Below are positions 1 through 8,692 of a DNA stretch of 15,997 nucleotides, in pieces. The DNA is from Prevotellaceae bacterium. Lineage in GTDB: Bacteria; Bacteroidota; Bacteroidia; Bacteroidales; Bacteroidaceae. Position 1 is the first letter of the stretch; each line of letters begins with the position of its first letter. Location: positions 1-15,997 of the forward strand of contig JAFLUS010000002.1 in assembly GCA_022508685.1 (NCBI GenBank). The letters are read 5' to 3'. The notes under the pieces are model-generated. The model was not told where the DNA came from. It worked only from the letters and a program-made list of their open reading frames with translations, and ran no database searches. The position numbers and the translations under genes are program-made.

Positions 1-15
1 GTGTGTCTGTCGGAA

Positions 16-3000
16 TTACTTCACGAGCACCTTGTGAGTCTGACCATTCTGACGAATGATGTAGATGCCTGCAGGTGCGTTGTTGAGGCTGTTCAGACGA
101 CGGCCGTCGAGAGAGAAGAATGCAGGTGCAGCAGTTTCGTTGCTTACAGCGTTGATGCCTGTTGCAGGGTTGTAACCCGGCTGCTTGTTCTCAATCATCT
201 TCAGCGTGAAGTTGTCTGCAGAGAACCATGTGTTGGTAGATTCTACGCAGTCTGCGCCGTCAGTATCTTTGTGACCTTCAGTGTATTTGAAGTCGTTCGT
301 GATACCGAGTGTCAGCACGTTGCCTGTTACTTCGATTTGGTAAGAAGTGTAGAACCAACCGCGACCCAAACCACCATTTACGAGTGCATAGTCGTTGTCG
401 TCGGGGTTAGGACCGAGTTTAGCCTCTACCCAGAGTTCACCGTGAGTGTCAGTCTTGTATTCTACAGAATCCATGTCAGTAACGGTTTCGTCGATGAGGT
501 AAGCAGGTGTCGGCTTGATGTGTGCAGCAGCGAAGATGGCATTTTCCATTTCCGTACCGTCGATACCCAAGAGGTAGAGACCTTCTGCACCCGGAGTACC
601 GCTTGCGCGTGTGATAGCCTTCACTTCGTAAACACCATTCGGGATGTTAACGATAGTCTGGTAAGCAGTGTACTTCAACAATCCGGCAGTTCCGTTCCAA
701 GAGTCGAGGTAGCGGTTGTTGTCCATGTCACCAACTGCACCTTGTCCGTAAGCCGTGTAAGTGTTACCGTTTTCGCGTTCTACCGTCCAGCCAGTAGGAA
801 TAGCATTGTTGTCGGTAGTAGCACCGAAGTCACCGTTCACGATAGCGGCAGTGAGGTCGTCGTCACCGCTTGCGAGGAGGTCAGCCATTGTTACGACAGA
901 GATAGCCTTGTTGAGGTCGGCAATGTACTTGTCGAATGTTTCCTTCGTCGGGAATGCAGTGATGGCAGTGAGTTTAGCCACCTGTCCGTTAATCGTAGAT
1001 TGCAGTGCTTCTTTAGCAAGAGCGTCAGTTACTGTCACTTCTTCAGCATTGCGGAGAGCGGGCAGATATGCGCCGAGGTAGTATTCGCGGAGGATAGTCG
1101 TCAGCGAATCCATGTGCGTGTATGTAGCGTTGGCAGCATTGATGTAGCCATCCATGATTTCTACAGCCTTGTTAGCCACAGCCTTTTGGTTAGTAGTGTA
1201 CTCGTCGCCGTCAGAAGTCTTACCAGCCTTGAGCGTAGCGTAAGAACCGGTGATGACGCCGTTGTACTTGTCGATAGAAGCCTGTGCTTCAGTCAACGCA
1301 GCGTTGAGCACTGCGAGGGCAGCATTGATTTCTTCAGTTGTCGTTGCACCAGTTGCTTCAGTGATAGCAGCCTGCAGCGCAGCCTTGTCGAGTGCGAAGA
1401 CTACTTCATTCACCTTTGCATTGGCTTCAGCCAATTTTTCAGCATAGAGTGTCTGGAGAACGTCTTCTGCACCTTCGTTGCCCCAGTAGAGCAGACGGAA
1501 GTTCGTTACGAAGAACCAACCACCACGAGTATCGCTGAATCCGGCAGGAGTGATGAGTGTGCCGTCTTCTTCCTTCATCTGTGCACCAGAAGCACCGATA
1601 GTGAGTTTACCGTCGTTCACGTAAACCTTTTCAGTCGTGAGGTAAGTCCAGTCGATATCTTCAGCATTTTCATCGTACATGTTACCTTCGGTCAGAGCCG
1701 GAGAAACAGTTTCCTGTGCGCTACTGCGTGCGAAGAGGTGCTGGTCAGTTACACAGTTGGGCTGAGTCAGCATTTCTGCGCTGATGGTGTAGTAACCATT
1801 GGGCAGACCGGTAATATCTTGGTTGATAGTGATGGTCCAGTCGCCAGTACGCCATGCGTTCCAGCAGATACGACCTGCACGCCAGTTCAGACGTTGGTCA
1901 CCACCGCTTGTGCCGATGTACCAACCTTCGCTCGAGCCGTCAACAGGTGCGCTACCGCCTACGTATTCAGCCGACTTGTTGTCGTAAGAGATGTATTCGA
2001 TAGAACCGTCAGCAGCGTAAGAGATGGTGGGTTCGAAACCTGCCTTCGTGAAGTAAGGAGATTTTACGAAGAAGGTGTAGTCTGCACCATTCTCACCAAC
2101 TTCTTGCGAGGTGAGGTAGAGGTCGATAGCCGCTTGCAGTTTGTCAATCATTGCTTGTACTGCGTCTGACCATCCGTAACCGTCGCCACGGAAATCGTCT
2201 GCTTCATTAACGACTGCAGAAAGGTCGTCTGCACCCGGATACTTAAGACCCAAGAGGTCCCATGCACGGTCGATGAGCGCGTCGAGTTGCGGAATGAGCG
2301 CAGCAGCGAGTTCTGCATCTTCAGCAGCAGCCGTCAGTTTGTCGCGATATGCTTCCAGTTCTTCAACCGTCATGCCGTCGATGTCTTCTTCCAGAATTTC
2401 GGTAAAGCTTTCGCGTGTGCCGTCACCGTCAACAATCATGTATGCACCGAGGTCGTTGAGACGTTGATAGAGGTCATCCCAATAGTCCTGACGTTTAGCG
2501 TCAACGTCGATGCGGATGAGTTCTTCGGGAGTGATTTCGTCGAGACGATAGAGACGTGCCAACAGGAAGCCGTCGAAACAAGCCTGGATAGCGTTTTCCT
2601 TCAACCAACGAGCGTTGAATTGCAGGTAACGGAATTCTTCAGTTTCAAACGAACATGCCGTCTGTGCCCAGTCGCCACCATTGTATGCACCGTAGCCGAG
2701 GATGTCGTCATTCTTGTCACCGTTCATACCGATGAGAATCTTGTCTTCAGTATCACCGGGAGAGGTTGTCGGTTCGCGGTCTGTCAGCGAAACAACAGGA
2801 ATGTACTGGTTGAGGTCAGAGTTCTTTGCCAACCAGAACGAGAAGTAGTAGCGAGCACCTTGTTCCAGTTCCCAATAAGTAGCGATAGAACCTGCGCCAC
2901 CTACGCCAGTGTGAGAGTTTGCTTGGATGTAAGGGCCTCCGTCGTAACCACCTTCATTATGCCAAATGAACGTGTTGGTCGACAACGGATTGCGCTGACC

Positions 3001-3222
3001 ATTGAGCCATCCTTCAATTTCCCCGTTCGTCTTCGACGGGTCTTTTGTGAATGAAGAGTTCTTGACGATGTTTGAGCCGACGAGCCACTCCGAACCATCG
3101 CTCAAAGTGATTTTTTCGCCCACCTTTACATCACCAAAGACCAATTCATTTTGCGCGCTGACAGTGGTCGTTCCCATGAACATAGCCATTGCCGCGATAG
3201 CAAATGTAAATAGTTTCTTCAT
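16..3222 (-). CDS. Large secreted protein with three carbohydrate-binding-like domains and a C-terminal sorting-like module
   Basis: This 1068-residue protein has no catalytic family that I recognise. Residues 1-23 form a signal peptide (MKKLF, a hydrophobic stretch, then VSA before Gln24). Residues about 46-225 look like a galactose-binding-like beta-sandwich ('NIVKNSSF...GW', ending 'FDGFLLARLY'). Residues 230-375 are helical and charged. A second beta-sandwich covers about 380-580 ('LPNGYYTISAEM', 'TNFRLLYW'). Residues 585-780 are Ala-rich helices of FIVAR type ('LDKAALQAAI'). A third sandwich covers 785-1010 ('IVNGDFG', 'IPNGVYEVKA', 'SADNFTLKMI'). Residues 1022-1068 form a sorting-like end ('FFSLDGRRL', 'AGIYIIRQNG'). 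The family pattern suggests an exported or cell-surface glycan-binding protein, but that role is inferred. The start is fixed by the signal peptide and by an A-rich leader without Shine-Dalgarno. The gene has its own promoter upstream and lies in the same direction as the GH97-GH43 pair. It could instead be an uncharacterised enzyme. Confidence 0.85.
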   Translation of the reverse strand: MKKLFTFAIAAMAMFMGTTTVSAQNELVFGDVKVGEKITLSDGSEWLVGSNIVKNSSFTKDPSKTNGEIEGWLNGQRNPLSTNTFIWHNEGGYDGGPYIQANSHTGVGGAGSIATYWELEQGARYYFSFWLAKNSDLNQYIPVVSLTDREPTTSPGDTEDKILIGMNGDKNDDILGYGAYNGGDWAQTACSFETEEFRYLQFNARWLKENAIQACFDGFLLARLYRLDEITPEELIRIDVDAKRQDYWDDLYQRLNDLGAYMIVDGDGTRESFTEILEEDIDGMTVEELEAYRDKLTAAAEDAELAAALIPQLDALIDRAWDLLGLKYPGADDLSAVVNEADDFRGDGYGWSDAVQAMIDKLQAAIDLYLTSQEVGENGADYTFFVKSPYFTKAGFEPTISYAADGSIEYISYDNKSAEYVGGSAPVDGSSEGWYIGTSGGDQRLNWRAGRICWNAWRTGDWTITINQDITGLPNGYYTISAEMLTQPNCVTDQHLFARSSAQETVSPALTEGNMYDENAEDIDWTYLTTEKVYVNDGKLTIGASGAQMKEEDGTLITPAGFSDTRGGWFFVTNFRLLYWGNEGAEDVLQTLYAEKLAEANAKVNEVVFALDKAALQAAITEATGATTTEEINAALAVLNAALTEAQASIDKYNGVITGSYATLKAGKTSDGDEYTTNQKAVANKAVEIMDGYINAANATYTHMDSLTTILREYYLGAYLPALRNAEEVTVTDALAKEALQSTINGQVAKLTAITAFPTKETFDKYIADLNKAISVVTMADLLASGDDDLTAAIVNGDFGATTDNNAIPTGWTVERENGNTYTAYGQGAVGDMDNNRYLDSWNGTAGLLKYTAYQTIVNIPNGVYEVKAITRASGTPGAEGLYLLGIDGTEMENAIFAAAHIKPTPAYLIDETVTDMDSVEYKTDTHGELWVEAKLGPNPDDNDYALVNGGLGRGWFYTSYQIEVTGNVLTLGITNDFKYTEGHKDTDGADCVESTNTWFSADNFTLKMIENKQPGYNPATGINAVSNETAAPAFFSLDGRRLNSLNNAPAGIYIIRQNGQTHKVLVK

Positions 3223-3312
3223 GTGTAATTGGTTTTAGTTAGACAATAAAATAGTATTTATAATAAAGTATTTTCTTCCATGTGGACGAGTGACTATACA
3301 CCCTCCTCGTGG

Positions 3313-3343
3313 CAAAGGTATGAAAAAGAATGAAAACTACAAA
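3313..3343 (-). promoter_or_regulatory. Bacteroidetes-type promoter of the 1068-residue secreted protein gene
   Basis: Read on the minus strand, TTTG (3343-3340) is followed by a 19-base spacer and TACCTTTG (3320-3313). This is an exact match to the Bacteroidetes sigma-ABfr consensus TTTG-N19-21-TAnnTTTG. Transcription should start a few bases beyond 3313, leaving an A/T-rich leader of about 85 bases before the ATG at 3222. The leader has no Shine-Dalgarno sequence, as is usual in this phylum. The rest of the 199-base gap to the GH43 gene (3223-3421) holds no other clear element. Confidence 0.75.
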
Positions 3344-3421
3344 CTTTTTGTCATCAAAATTGCATTTTAACTGAAACATTTGGAATAAAGCCCTACTCCA
3401 CATTCCATTATTCTGCATCCT

Positions 3422-6298
3422 TTACTGCGTCACGCGCACCTTTCGTCCGTTGACGATGTAGATGCCCGGAGCAGTGATGCGGTCGAGGCGTCGTCCCGTC
3501 ATGTCGTAGATGCCAGTGCGTTGGAGGGCAGCATCGGCTTCGGGCGAGAGGACAGGTGTCGCTCCGGCTGTGAAGTCGGTGACGCGAGTGGCCGCGCTGT
3601 AGAGGTTGCGCACTTCGTCGAGGGTGTACGGGCGGTTGGAAATGAGGAGGTCGTCGTAGAGCGCAGCAGCCGTAGCGACGCGGTTACCCATACCTATAGT
3701 AAAGTATTGGGCTTCGGCAACGACGTCGATGACTTTCTGATAGTCGAAGTCGGCGTAGCGTCGTCCTGCCGTCGACATGAAACCGGTCTTGCTCCGTTGC
3801 GAGCCGTTCACGTAGAAGTTCATCTCGGTGGGGCTGACGGTGATGGTGACGAAACTCCATTTGCCTGTCGGAATGTCGGTACGGACAGCCGACGGATAGT
3901 TGAGCGCGAAGGTGTCGGCGAGGTTCGTAAATCCGACGTGTGCATTCTCCGTGAGGAAGAAGCGAGGTTGGTCGGATGCCAACTGCGGTGCGCTCTTGGT
4001 GAATGCCCAGAGTGAGCCCCACTTGTCGTTGGTTTCGCGACGTACCCACATGCTGACGGTGAAGCCTTCCATGTCAGTCTGTCCTTGCAGCGGGTTGGGG
4101 AAGCGGATGTATCCGCAGGTCTTGGCTTTGTCCGTACCGCCAACGACGCGTGCCACCTGACCGAAACGTGCGCTGTTTTCCTCCAATGTCGGCGTCGTGC
4201 CGGAGGATTGGCTGCCGTAGTATGCACGCTGCGAATCGTCATAGTAATTGATAGTGGGCTTGGCGTCGAAGTCGTAGTAAGCCACGAGTCCGTCGAGGTA
4301 GCCGGTGTTGACGTCGCCTGCCGGCTGTATGCGCAGGTTGTAGGTGCGGTCGTAATGATATGGCGCATTGACAAACCGCTGCGTCATGACGATGTCGGTC
4401 TGCGTTTCGGCAGGATTGTACTTGCCGTCGTTGCTGAATACGTCGGGATTGGACGATACCCATTCGCATGCCGTACCAAAATAGGTAGTGACTGCGAGGT
4501 CGGTATTTTCGGATATGCGCTGGTTGTCGGTGAGTGGCGAAGTGGTGTTCTTCACGGTGTAGGCAATGGCGTGAGCCGGACTGACGCGGTAGCCCCACAG
4601 CACGGTGCCGCTGGTGGAGAGTGCCGAGAAAGTGATGGCTTCCATCGTGGTGCCGTCCATGTGCTGCGTGGCGATAACGCCTTTGTAGGTCGTGCCGCCG
4701 GCGGTAATGGTGATGTAACTCGTGCCGGGCGTCTGCTTCCACGTGCCCGTGAGTGCGCCTGTCACCCTGCCTTCAGCCGTGAGTTGCACGGTCAAGGGTT
4801 CAGCCACTTCGAGTGCGGCACAATCGAGGCGATAGTTGTGGCGAATGAGGGTAAATTCGCCGACAAGGGATGCGGGGTCGTATTCTTTGGTGCGAACGTC
4901 TTCGTCCGTCCATTCTTCGCCGTTGAATTCAAATGGAAGGGCGACAATCCATCCGTCCTCGTTGGTGAGCAGTTGGTGAACGCGCACTTGGTGTCCTTCG
5001 GTGCCGTTGTTAAATCGCGTGTGATAGATGACGAAGGCACGTCCCATGTCGTCCACAATGGCGGAGTTGTGTCCTTGCGCCAGTTCGCCTAAGGTTTGGA
5101 AACCGAGGTGATTGTAAGCACCGATGAGGAGATTGCCGCAGAGGGCTGTTTCGTCGGCAGCATAGTTCTTCTGCCAACCGCTGTACACGGCACTCTTTCC
5201 CGATGCGTCGACATAGGGGCCGTCGGGGTTTGACGAACGGAACACGCGCATGGAGTATCCGCCCTTGGCGTCCAGACCGCCGTTGGTGATGAACAGGAAG
5301 TAGTAGTTGCCGATGCGCTGCACGTAGGAACCTTCGCCGCTGACGTAGTATCCGCCGGCAATGCGTTTACCGAAGTAGGGGTCGCTGGTGGGGCGTCCGT
5401 TACCATCGTTGGCGACGGGATAGGTCACCGTGTAGTCGCGCAATCCGGTTTCCTTGTCAAGCCGGAGTGCAAAGATGCCGCCAAACCACGAGCCGTAGGT
5501 CATCCACAACTCGCCGTCTTCGTCGTAGAACACACAGGGGTCAATGGAGTTGAGCCAATAGTTGGGCCAGTCGCCACCGCGATTGTAACGCGAAGGAAGC
5601 GTCGCTTGCCGTCCCAGCACCAAATCCATGTCGGTGAGATGCCAGTTGATAGCCGCATTCGTTGCATTGAGGAAACCGGAATAGACCACAGGGCCTTGGT
5701 AGACATACGGGCCTTCGATGTCGTCTGCCGTCATCAACACAATGACGGAATTCCATTTGTTTCCGTTCAGACTGAGGTAGAAGCACCATTTGCCGAGTGC
5801 TTCGTTATAGATGATGTCGGGCGCCCACATGTTGCCGTCGATGGTCCATGCCGCTCCGTTGTCGGCAGGTACGGCACAACTCCACGCCTTGGCATCGAAG
5901 GGATTGCCGTTTCCGTCGGCGAAATCCACTTCCGTCACCGCACCATTCACGAGTGCCTTCACACGCTTCACCTGCTGTGCAGAGAAGCAGTTGGTGTAGC
6001 CCGTGCGCACGACCGTTCCGGAAGCATTGACGATGCCGTAGATGTCTTCGCGTGCCCCACTCCAGTTCTGCAAGTCTTTAGAAGTGGCATGGGCACGATG
6101 CGAGCCATATATATGGTAAGTGCCGTTGTTGTAGACGACACTCGGGTCGTGTACGGAGACGCGGGTCTTCGTCTGCGTGCGGTACATGTTGTTGATTTGT
6201 GTCTGCGTCAGCGCATAGGGGTCGTCCTGCTCCTGTGCAAAGGCGTTGCCGATCATCAGGCATGAGAGGGCTGTGGCGAAAAGTTGTCGTCCGTTCAT
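3422..6298 (-). CDS. Secreted GH43 arabinanase-type glycoside hydrolase with LamG-like domain
   Basis: A 958-residue exported enzyme, probably endo-alpha-1,5-L-arabinanase or a related GH43 enzyme cutting arabinan. The signal peptide ends near AFA/Gln22. The five-bladed propeller runs from about 45 to 460. Its expected triad is visible: base Asp51 in 'SVHDPSVV', pKa-tuning Asp253 in 'NSIDPCVFYDEDG', and acid Glu322 in 'VSGEGSYV'. His410 in 'GHNSAIVDDMGRAFVIYHTR' matches the metal-site histidine of arabinanases. Residues 475-575 resemble the beta-domain that follows arabinanase catalytic domains, and 577-658 look like an atrophied Ig-like domain. Residues 663-900 form a LamG/concanavalin-like domain ('GLVAYYDFD', 'SMWVRRETN', 'NFYVNGSQ'). 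The end (926-958, 'IYDMTGRRL', 'APGIYIVNGRKVRV') is sorting-like. Exact substrate and GH43 subfamily are inferred. It lies 60 bases after the GH97 gene without a visible promoter, so the two are probably co-transcribed. The start follows an A-run (AAAAAAAG) rather than a Shine-Dalgarno sequence. Confidence 0.92.
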   Translation of the reverse strand: MNGRQLFATALSCLMIGNAFAQEQDDPYALTQTQINNMYRTQTKTRVSVHDPSVVYNNGTYHIYGSHRAHATSKDLQNWSGAREDIYGIVNASGTVVRTGYTNCFSAQQVKRVKALVNGAVTEVDFADGNGNPFDAKAWSCAVPADNGAAWTIDGNMWAPDIIYNEALGKWCFYLSLNGNKWNSVIVLMTADDIEGPYVYQGPVVYSGFLNATNAAINWHLTDMDLVLGRQATLPSRYNRGGDWPNYWLNSIDPCVFYDEDGELWMTYGSWFGGIFALRLDKETGLRDYTVTYPVANDGNGRPTSDPYFGKRIAGGYYVSGEGSYVQRIGNYYFLFITNGGLDAKGGYSMRVFRSSNPDGPYVDASGKSAVYSGWQKNYAADETALCGNLLIGAYNHLGFQTLGELAQGHNSAIVDDMGRAFVIYHTRFNNGTEGHQVRVHQLLTNEDGWIVALPFEFNGEEWTDEDVRTKEYDPASLVGEFTLIRHNYRLDCAALEVAEPLTVQLTAEGRVTGALTGTWKQTPGTSYITITAGGTTYKGVIATQHMDGTTMEAITFSALSTSGTVLWGYRVSPAHAIAYTVKNTTSPLTDNQRISENTDLAVTTYFGTACEWVSSNPDVFSNDGKYNPAETQTDIVMTQRFVNAPYHYDRTYNLRIQPAGDVNTGYLDGLVAYYDFDAKPTINYYDDSQRAYYGSQSSGTTPTLEENSARFGQVARVVGGTDKAKTCGYIRFPNPLQGQTDMEGFTVSMWVRRETNDKWGSLWAFTKSAPQLASDQPRFFLTENAHVGFTNLADTFALNYPSAVRTDIPTGKWSFVTITVSPTEMNFYVNGSQRSKTGFMSTAGRRYADFDYQKVIDVVAEAQYFTIGMGNRVATAAALYDDLLISNRPYTLDEVRNLYSAATRVTDFTAGATPVLSPEADAALQRTGIYDMTGRRLDRITAPGIYIVNGRKVRVTQ

Positions 6299-6358
6299 CT
6301 TTTTTTGTATCGTTGTGTGTGTTCTGTTTGGTGTTGGATTTTATTTGACAAGACTGGC

Positions 6359-8575
6359 TCATCGTTGCGCGGTGCTGCCACCACGCAGATGCATGATTGC
6401 ACCCGAACCAAGGTCTGCCGAGGTGGGCACGATTTCCAAATCGGAGATGCGTTTCTGCAAGTCCTCGTCAACGGAAAGACGCATGACTGAGCCCGAACCG
6501 AGGGCTGCCGAGTTAGGCACGATTTCCAGAGCGGAGATACGCTCCTGCAAATCCTCGTCGACGGAAGAGAGTGACAAACCTTCGAACGCCTTCATGACGA
6601 AACCGCCGTTGGGTGCCATCGTCACCTTGACGGCTGACACGTTGTTCAGCACACGGCGACGGTCGTACTTCGGGTCTTGGTTCTTCAGGTTGTCCGTATA
6701 GAGTTCGACAGCGGCGCCGTCGGTCAGTACGGCTGAAAGGTCGAGCGTCAGTTTCAGCGGAGCCGTTCCGGCATTGACGCCGGCGATGTACCACGTGCCG
6801 TGGTGGCGACGTGCCAGCACCACGTAGCGACCGGGATAGCCGTCGATGAAGCGGGTCTCTTCCCACGTCGTGGGTACGCGCTTCATGAAGTCTACGGCTG
6901 CTGCGGGAGCACCGCCTTCATCCTCCGGTTCGAGGTTTTCGGGCGTGAGTGCGAAGTTCTGAATGGGGTTCTGGAAGAGCACCGCCGTTGCCAGTTCAAA
7001 ACTGTCGGTGGTGCGACGAATTGTACCGCCCTTGTTGCCGCGTGAGAGCCGGCGGTTGAGCACGCTGCCACCAAACTCCATGCAACCTACGGCATTGCGG
7101 ATGTAGGGATGCAGACAGGCGTTGAAGGCTTCTTCGTCGCAGAAATCCTGTCCGAAGATGAGGTTCTCGCTGGCGAGCACAGCCTCGCTGCCCACGTAGT
7201 TGGGATACATGCGTTCCCATCCGCGCGGCAACGTGCAGCCGTGGAAAATCACCATCAGTGCGTGGTCGTCGGCATCGCTCAGGATGGCTTCGTACAGGCG
7301 CATCGTCTCTTGCTTGTCGCCGCCGAAGAAGTCTACCTTGATGCCCTTCACGTCGTTCTTCTGCATCCAGCGCATCCATTCCTTGCGCTGAATGGGGTTG
7401 TCCATGGCATTGATGGGCGACTGCACGATGTCGTTCCAGTAGCCGCTCGAACTGAACCACAGGAAGACGTCGACGCCTTGGCTGTGGGCATATTCAATGA
7501 GGCGTTCCATGCGCTCTTTGCCGATGGCGATGTCCCACCCTGCATCGATGAGGATGTATTCGTAGCCCAATTGCTTGGCGAGATTGATGAAATGCACTTG
7601 GTCGTCGTAGTTCATCGAGTTGTCTTGCCATACAATCCAACTCCATGTGCCACGTCCGAACTTGTAGTCATGCTGCGACGCATAGCGTGGCGCAACATTG
7701 TCGAAGGGTGCAGTGGTCTCGACGATGGGCGCAAGCGTCGTGCCGACCGTGATGGTGCGCCACGGCGTCGTGCCGGGCAGCGCGAATGCCGGTTCGGGCG
7801 TGCCGTTGCCGTTGTTCTCTTCCGCCATGGGGAAAGCAATGGTGTAGCAATCCACCGAACCCGTCGCAGCAGCCGGCGTCCAGTCGCTCAGGTGGCTGGC
7901 ACAATAGCGCGAATCCACGCCGGTTTCGCTCACGAGCACCCATGCCGTCGGCGTGTGGAACAGGCAGGGGAACGTGTAGCCGTGACCATATTGCGAACGT
8001 GCCGTGAGTGGCGCATCGGCCTTGTACTTTTCTTCATAACTGGGTTTCGTGCGCTTCCACCCTATCATGGCGTCGCTCTGCGGGCAGAGGAACGTGGTGG
8101 TCTGTTCGGGAAAGGCAAAACCGGTCTTCTCCTCCATGATGCGGACGGCACCCGTCTCGCCCCGCCGTCCTTGGCGCGGCATTTCGTAGCGGAAGGCAAT
8201 GTCGTTGTTGGAAACGCGGAAGCGGACATCCAGCGGCTGGCGGCGGGCATTGCGCAACTGCAACGTCAGTTCGTTGGCCACGTAGTGCACGTGCGCCACT
8301 TTCGAGCGGTTCAGTTCATAGTGTTCGTCCACCGCGCCCGACTGCTGCTCCTGCAGCGTCAGTCCTTGGGAGAAATCGCCCACGTCGGCCACCAGTCCGA
8401 GCGGCGAAGCAGGCATGACCGTCTCGCCGTCGTAGGTTACCTTATAAAATGCACGTCCGTCGGCAACGTCTACCGCCACTGCCAGACGTCCGTCGGGACT
8501 CTTCACTTCTGCCTTCTGGGCCACAGCCACGAGCGTGCAAGCCAGCAGCAAAGCCATACATAAATTACGTTTCAT
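6359..8575 (-). CDS. GH97 glycoside hydrolase, predicted retaining type, with duplicated C-terminal tail
   Basis: A 738-residue exported glycosidase of family GH97. Residues 1-20 are a signal peptide (cleavage likely near AVAQ). The N-terminal beta-sandwich (about 22-290) opens with the family-typical 'VKSPDGRLAVAVDVADG'. The TIM barrel (about 300-565) includes 'ILIDAGWD' and 'GIKVDFFGGD', and a C-terminal beta domain covers 570-665. Asp415 after 'GIKV' sits where retaining GH97 enzymes (alpha-galactosidase/beta-L-arabinopyranosidase type, e.g. BT1871) carry the nucleophile; as I recall, inverting SusB-type alpha-glucosidases have glycine there. Glu470 (or Glu464) is the acid/base candidate; the 55-residue gap from Asp415 to Glu470 matches what I remember for BT1871. 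A galactoside or arabinopyranoside substrate is therefore more likely than starch, by inference. The tail (671-738) is two copies of a 30-residue unit and is not part of the normal fold. An alternative lipoprotein signal (LLAC, Cys13) seems less likely because a hydrophobic stretch follows it. Confidence 0.93.
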   Translation of the reverse strand: MKRNLCMALLLACTLVAVAQKAEVKSPDGRLAVAVDVADGRAFYKVTYDGETVMPASPLGLVADVGDFSQGLTLQEQQSGAVDEHYELNRSKVAHVHYVANELTLQLRNARRQPLDVRFRVSNNDIAFRYEMPRQGRRGETGAVRIMEEKTGFAFPEQTTTFLCPQSDAMIGWKRTKPSYEEKYKADAPLTARSQYGHGYTFPCLFHTPTAWVLVSETGVDSRYCASHLSDWTPAAATGSVDCYTIAFPMAEENNGNGTPEPAFALPGTTPWRTITVGTTLAPIVETTAPFDNVAPRYASQHDYKFGRGTWSWIVWQDNSMNYDDQVHFINLAKQLGYEYILIDAGWDIAIGKERMERLIEYAHSQGVDVFLWFSSSGYWNDIVQSPINAMDNPIQRKEWMRWMQKNDVKGIKVDFFGGDKQETMRLYEAILSDADDHALMVIFHGCTLPRGWERMYPNYVGSEAVLASENLIFGQDFCDEEAFNACLHPYIRNAVGCMEFGGSVLNRRLSRGNKGGTIRRTTDSFELATAVLFQNPIQNFALTPENLEPEDEGGAPAAAVDFMKRVPTTWEETRFIDGYPGRYVVLARRHHGTWYIAGVNAGTAPLKLTLDLSAVLTDGAAVELYTDNLKNQDPKYDRRRVLNNVSAVKVTMAPNGGFVMKAFEGLSLSSVDEDLQERISALEIVPNSAALGSGSVMRLSVDEDLQKRISDLEIVPTSADLGSGAIMHLRGGSTAQR
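6387..6566 (-). repeat. 90-bp in-frame tandem duplication encoding the GH97 C-terminal tail
   Basis: Two adjacent 90-base copies, 6387-6476 and 6477-6566, match at 75 of 90 positions by eye. They encode residues 671-700 and 701-730 of the GH97 protein, which agree at 23 of 30 residues. Each unit has the form SVDEDLQxRISxLEIVPxSA followed by xLGSGxxMxL. The first part resembles a short amphipathic helix and the second a Gly/Ser turn. A short end 'RGGSTAQR' follows the second copy. The copies are diverged but in frame, so the tail appears to be maintained rather than newly created. Its function is unknown. Confidence 0.9.
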
Positions 8576-8636
8576 CGTCGGTGTTTATTTAGTTCGTTTG
8601 AAACGGAACAGCCTTCCGCGTTCCGCCTATTCGTTG

Positions 8637-8668
8637 CAAAGATATAAGAAATAAGTATGCAGACCAAA
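8637..8668 (-). promoter_or_regulatory. Bacteroidetes-type promoter of the GH97-GH43 operon
   Basis: On the minus strand, TTTG (8668-8665) is followed by 20 bases and TATCTTTG (8644-8637), matching TTTG-N19-21-TAnnTTTG. The leader to the ATG at 8575 would be about 55 bases and has no Shine-Dalgarno sequence. The -33 element lies only about 25 bases from the nearest unit of the palindromic array at 8693-8879, a suitable distance for a regulator bound there to contact RNA polymerase. Confidence 0.75.
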
Positions 8669-8692
8669 TTTTTTCCGAAAAACATTGCTGCC

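Noticed and set aside
1..2169. A 722-codon open frame antisense to the 1068-residue secreted protein
   Set aside because: The product is Cys/Ser/Val-rich without domains. The opposite strand has a signal peptide, ordered domains and a promoter.
3361..3421. Terminator after the GH43 gene
   Set aside because: Only a 6-bp TGGAAT/ATTCCA stem with a 15-base loop and no good U-tract is visible, too weak to call.
6078..6362. A 94-codon minus-strand frame overlapping the start of the GH43 gene
   Set aside because: It is the GH43 coding sequence read in another frame, with an Arg/His/Pro-rich product and no independent support.
7109..8563. A 484-codon open frame antisense to the GH97 gene
   Set aside because: Shadow of a clear GH97 enzyme; the product is His/Arg/Val-rich and shows no motifs.
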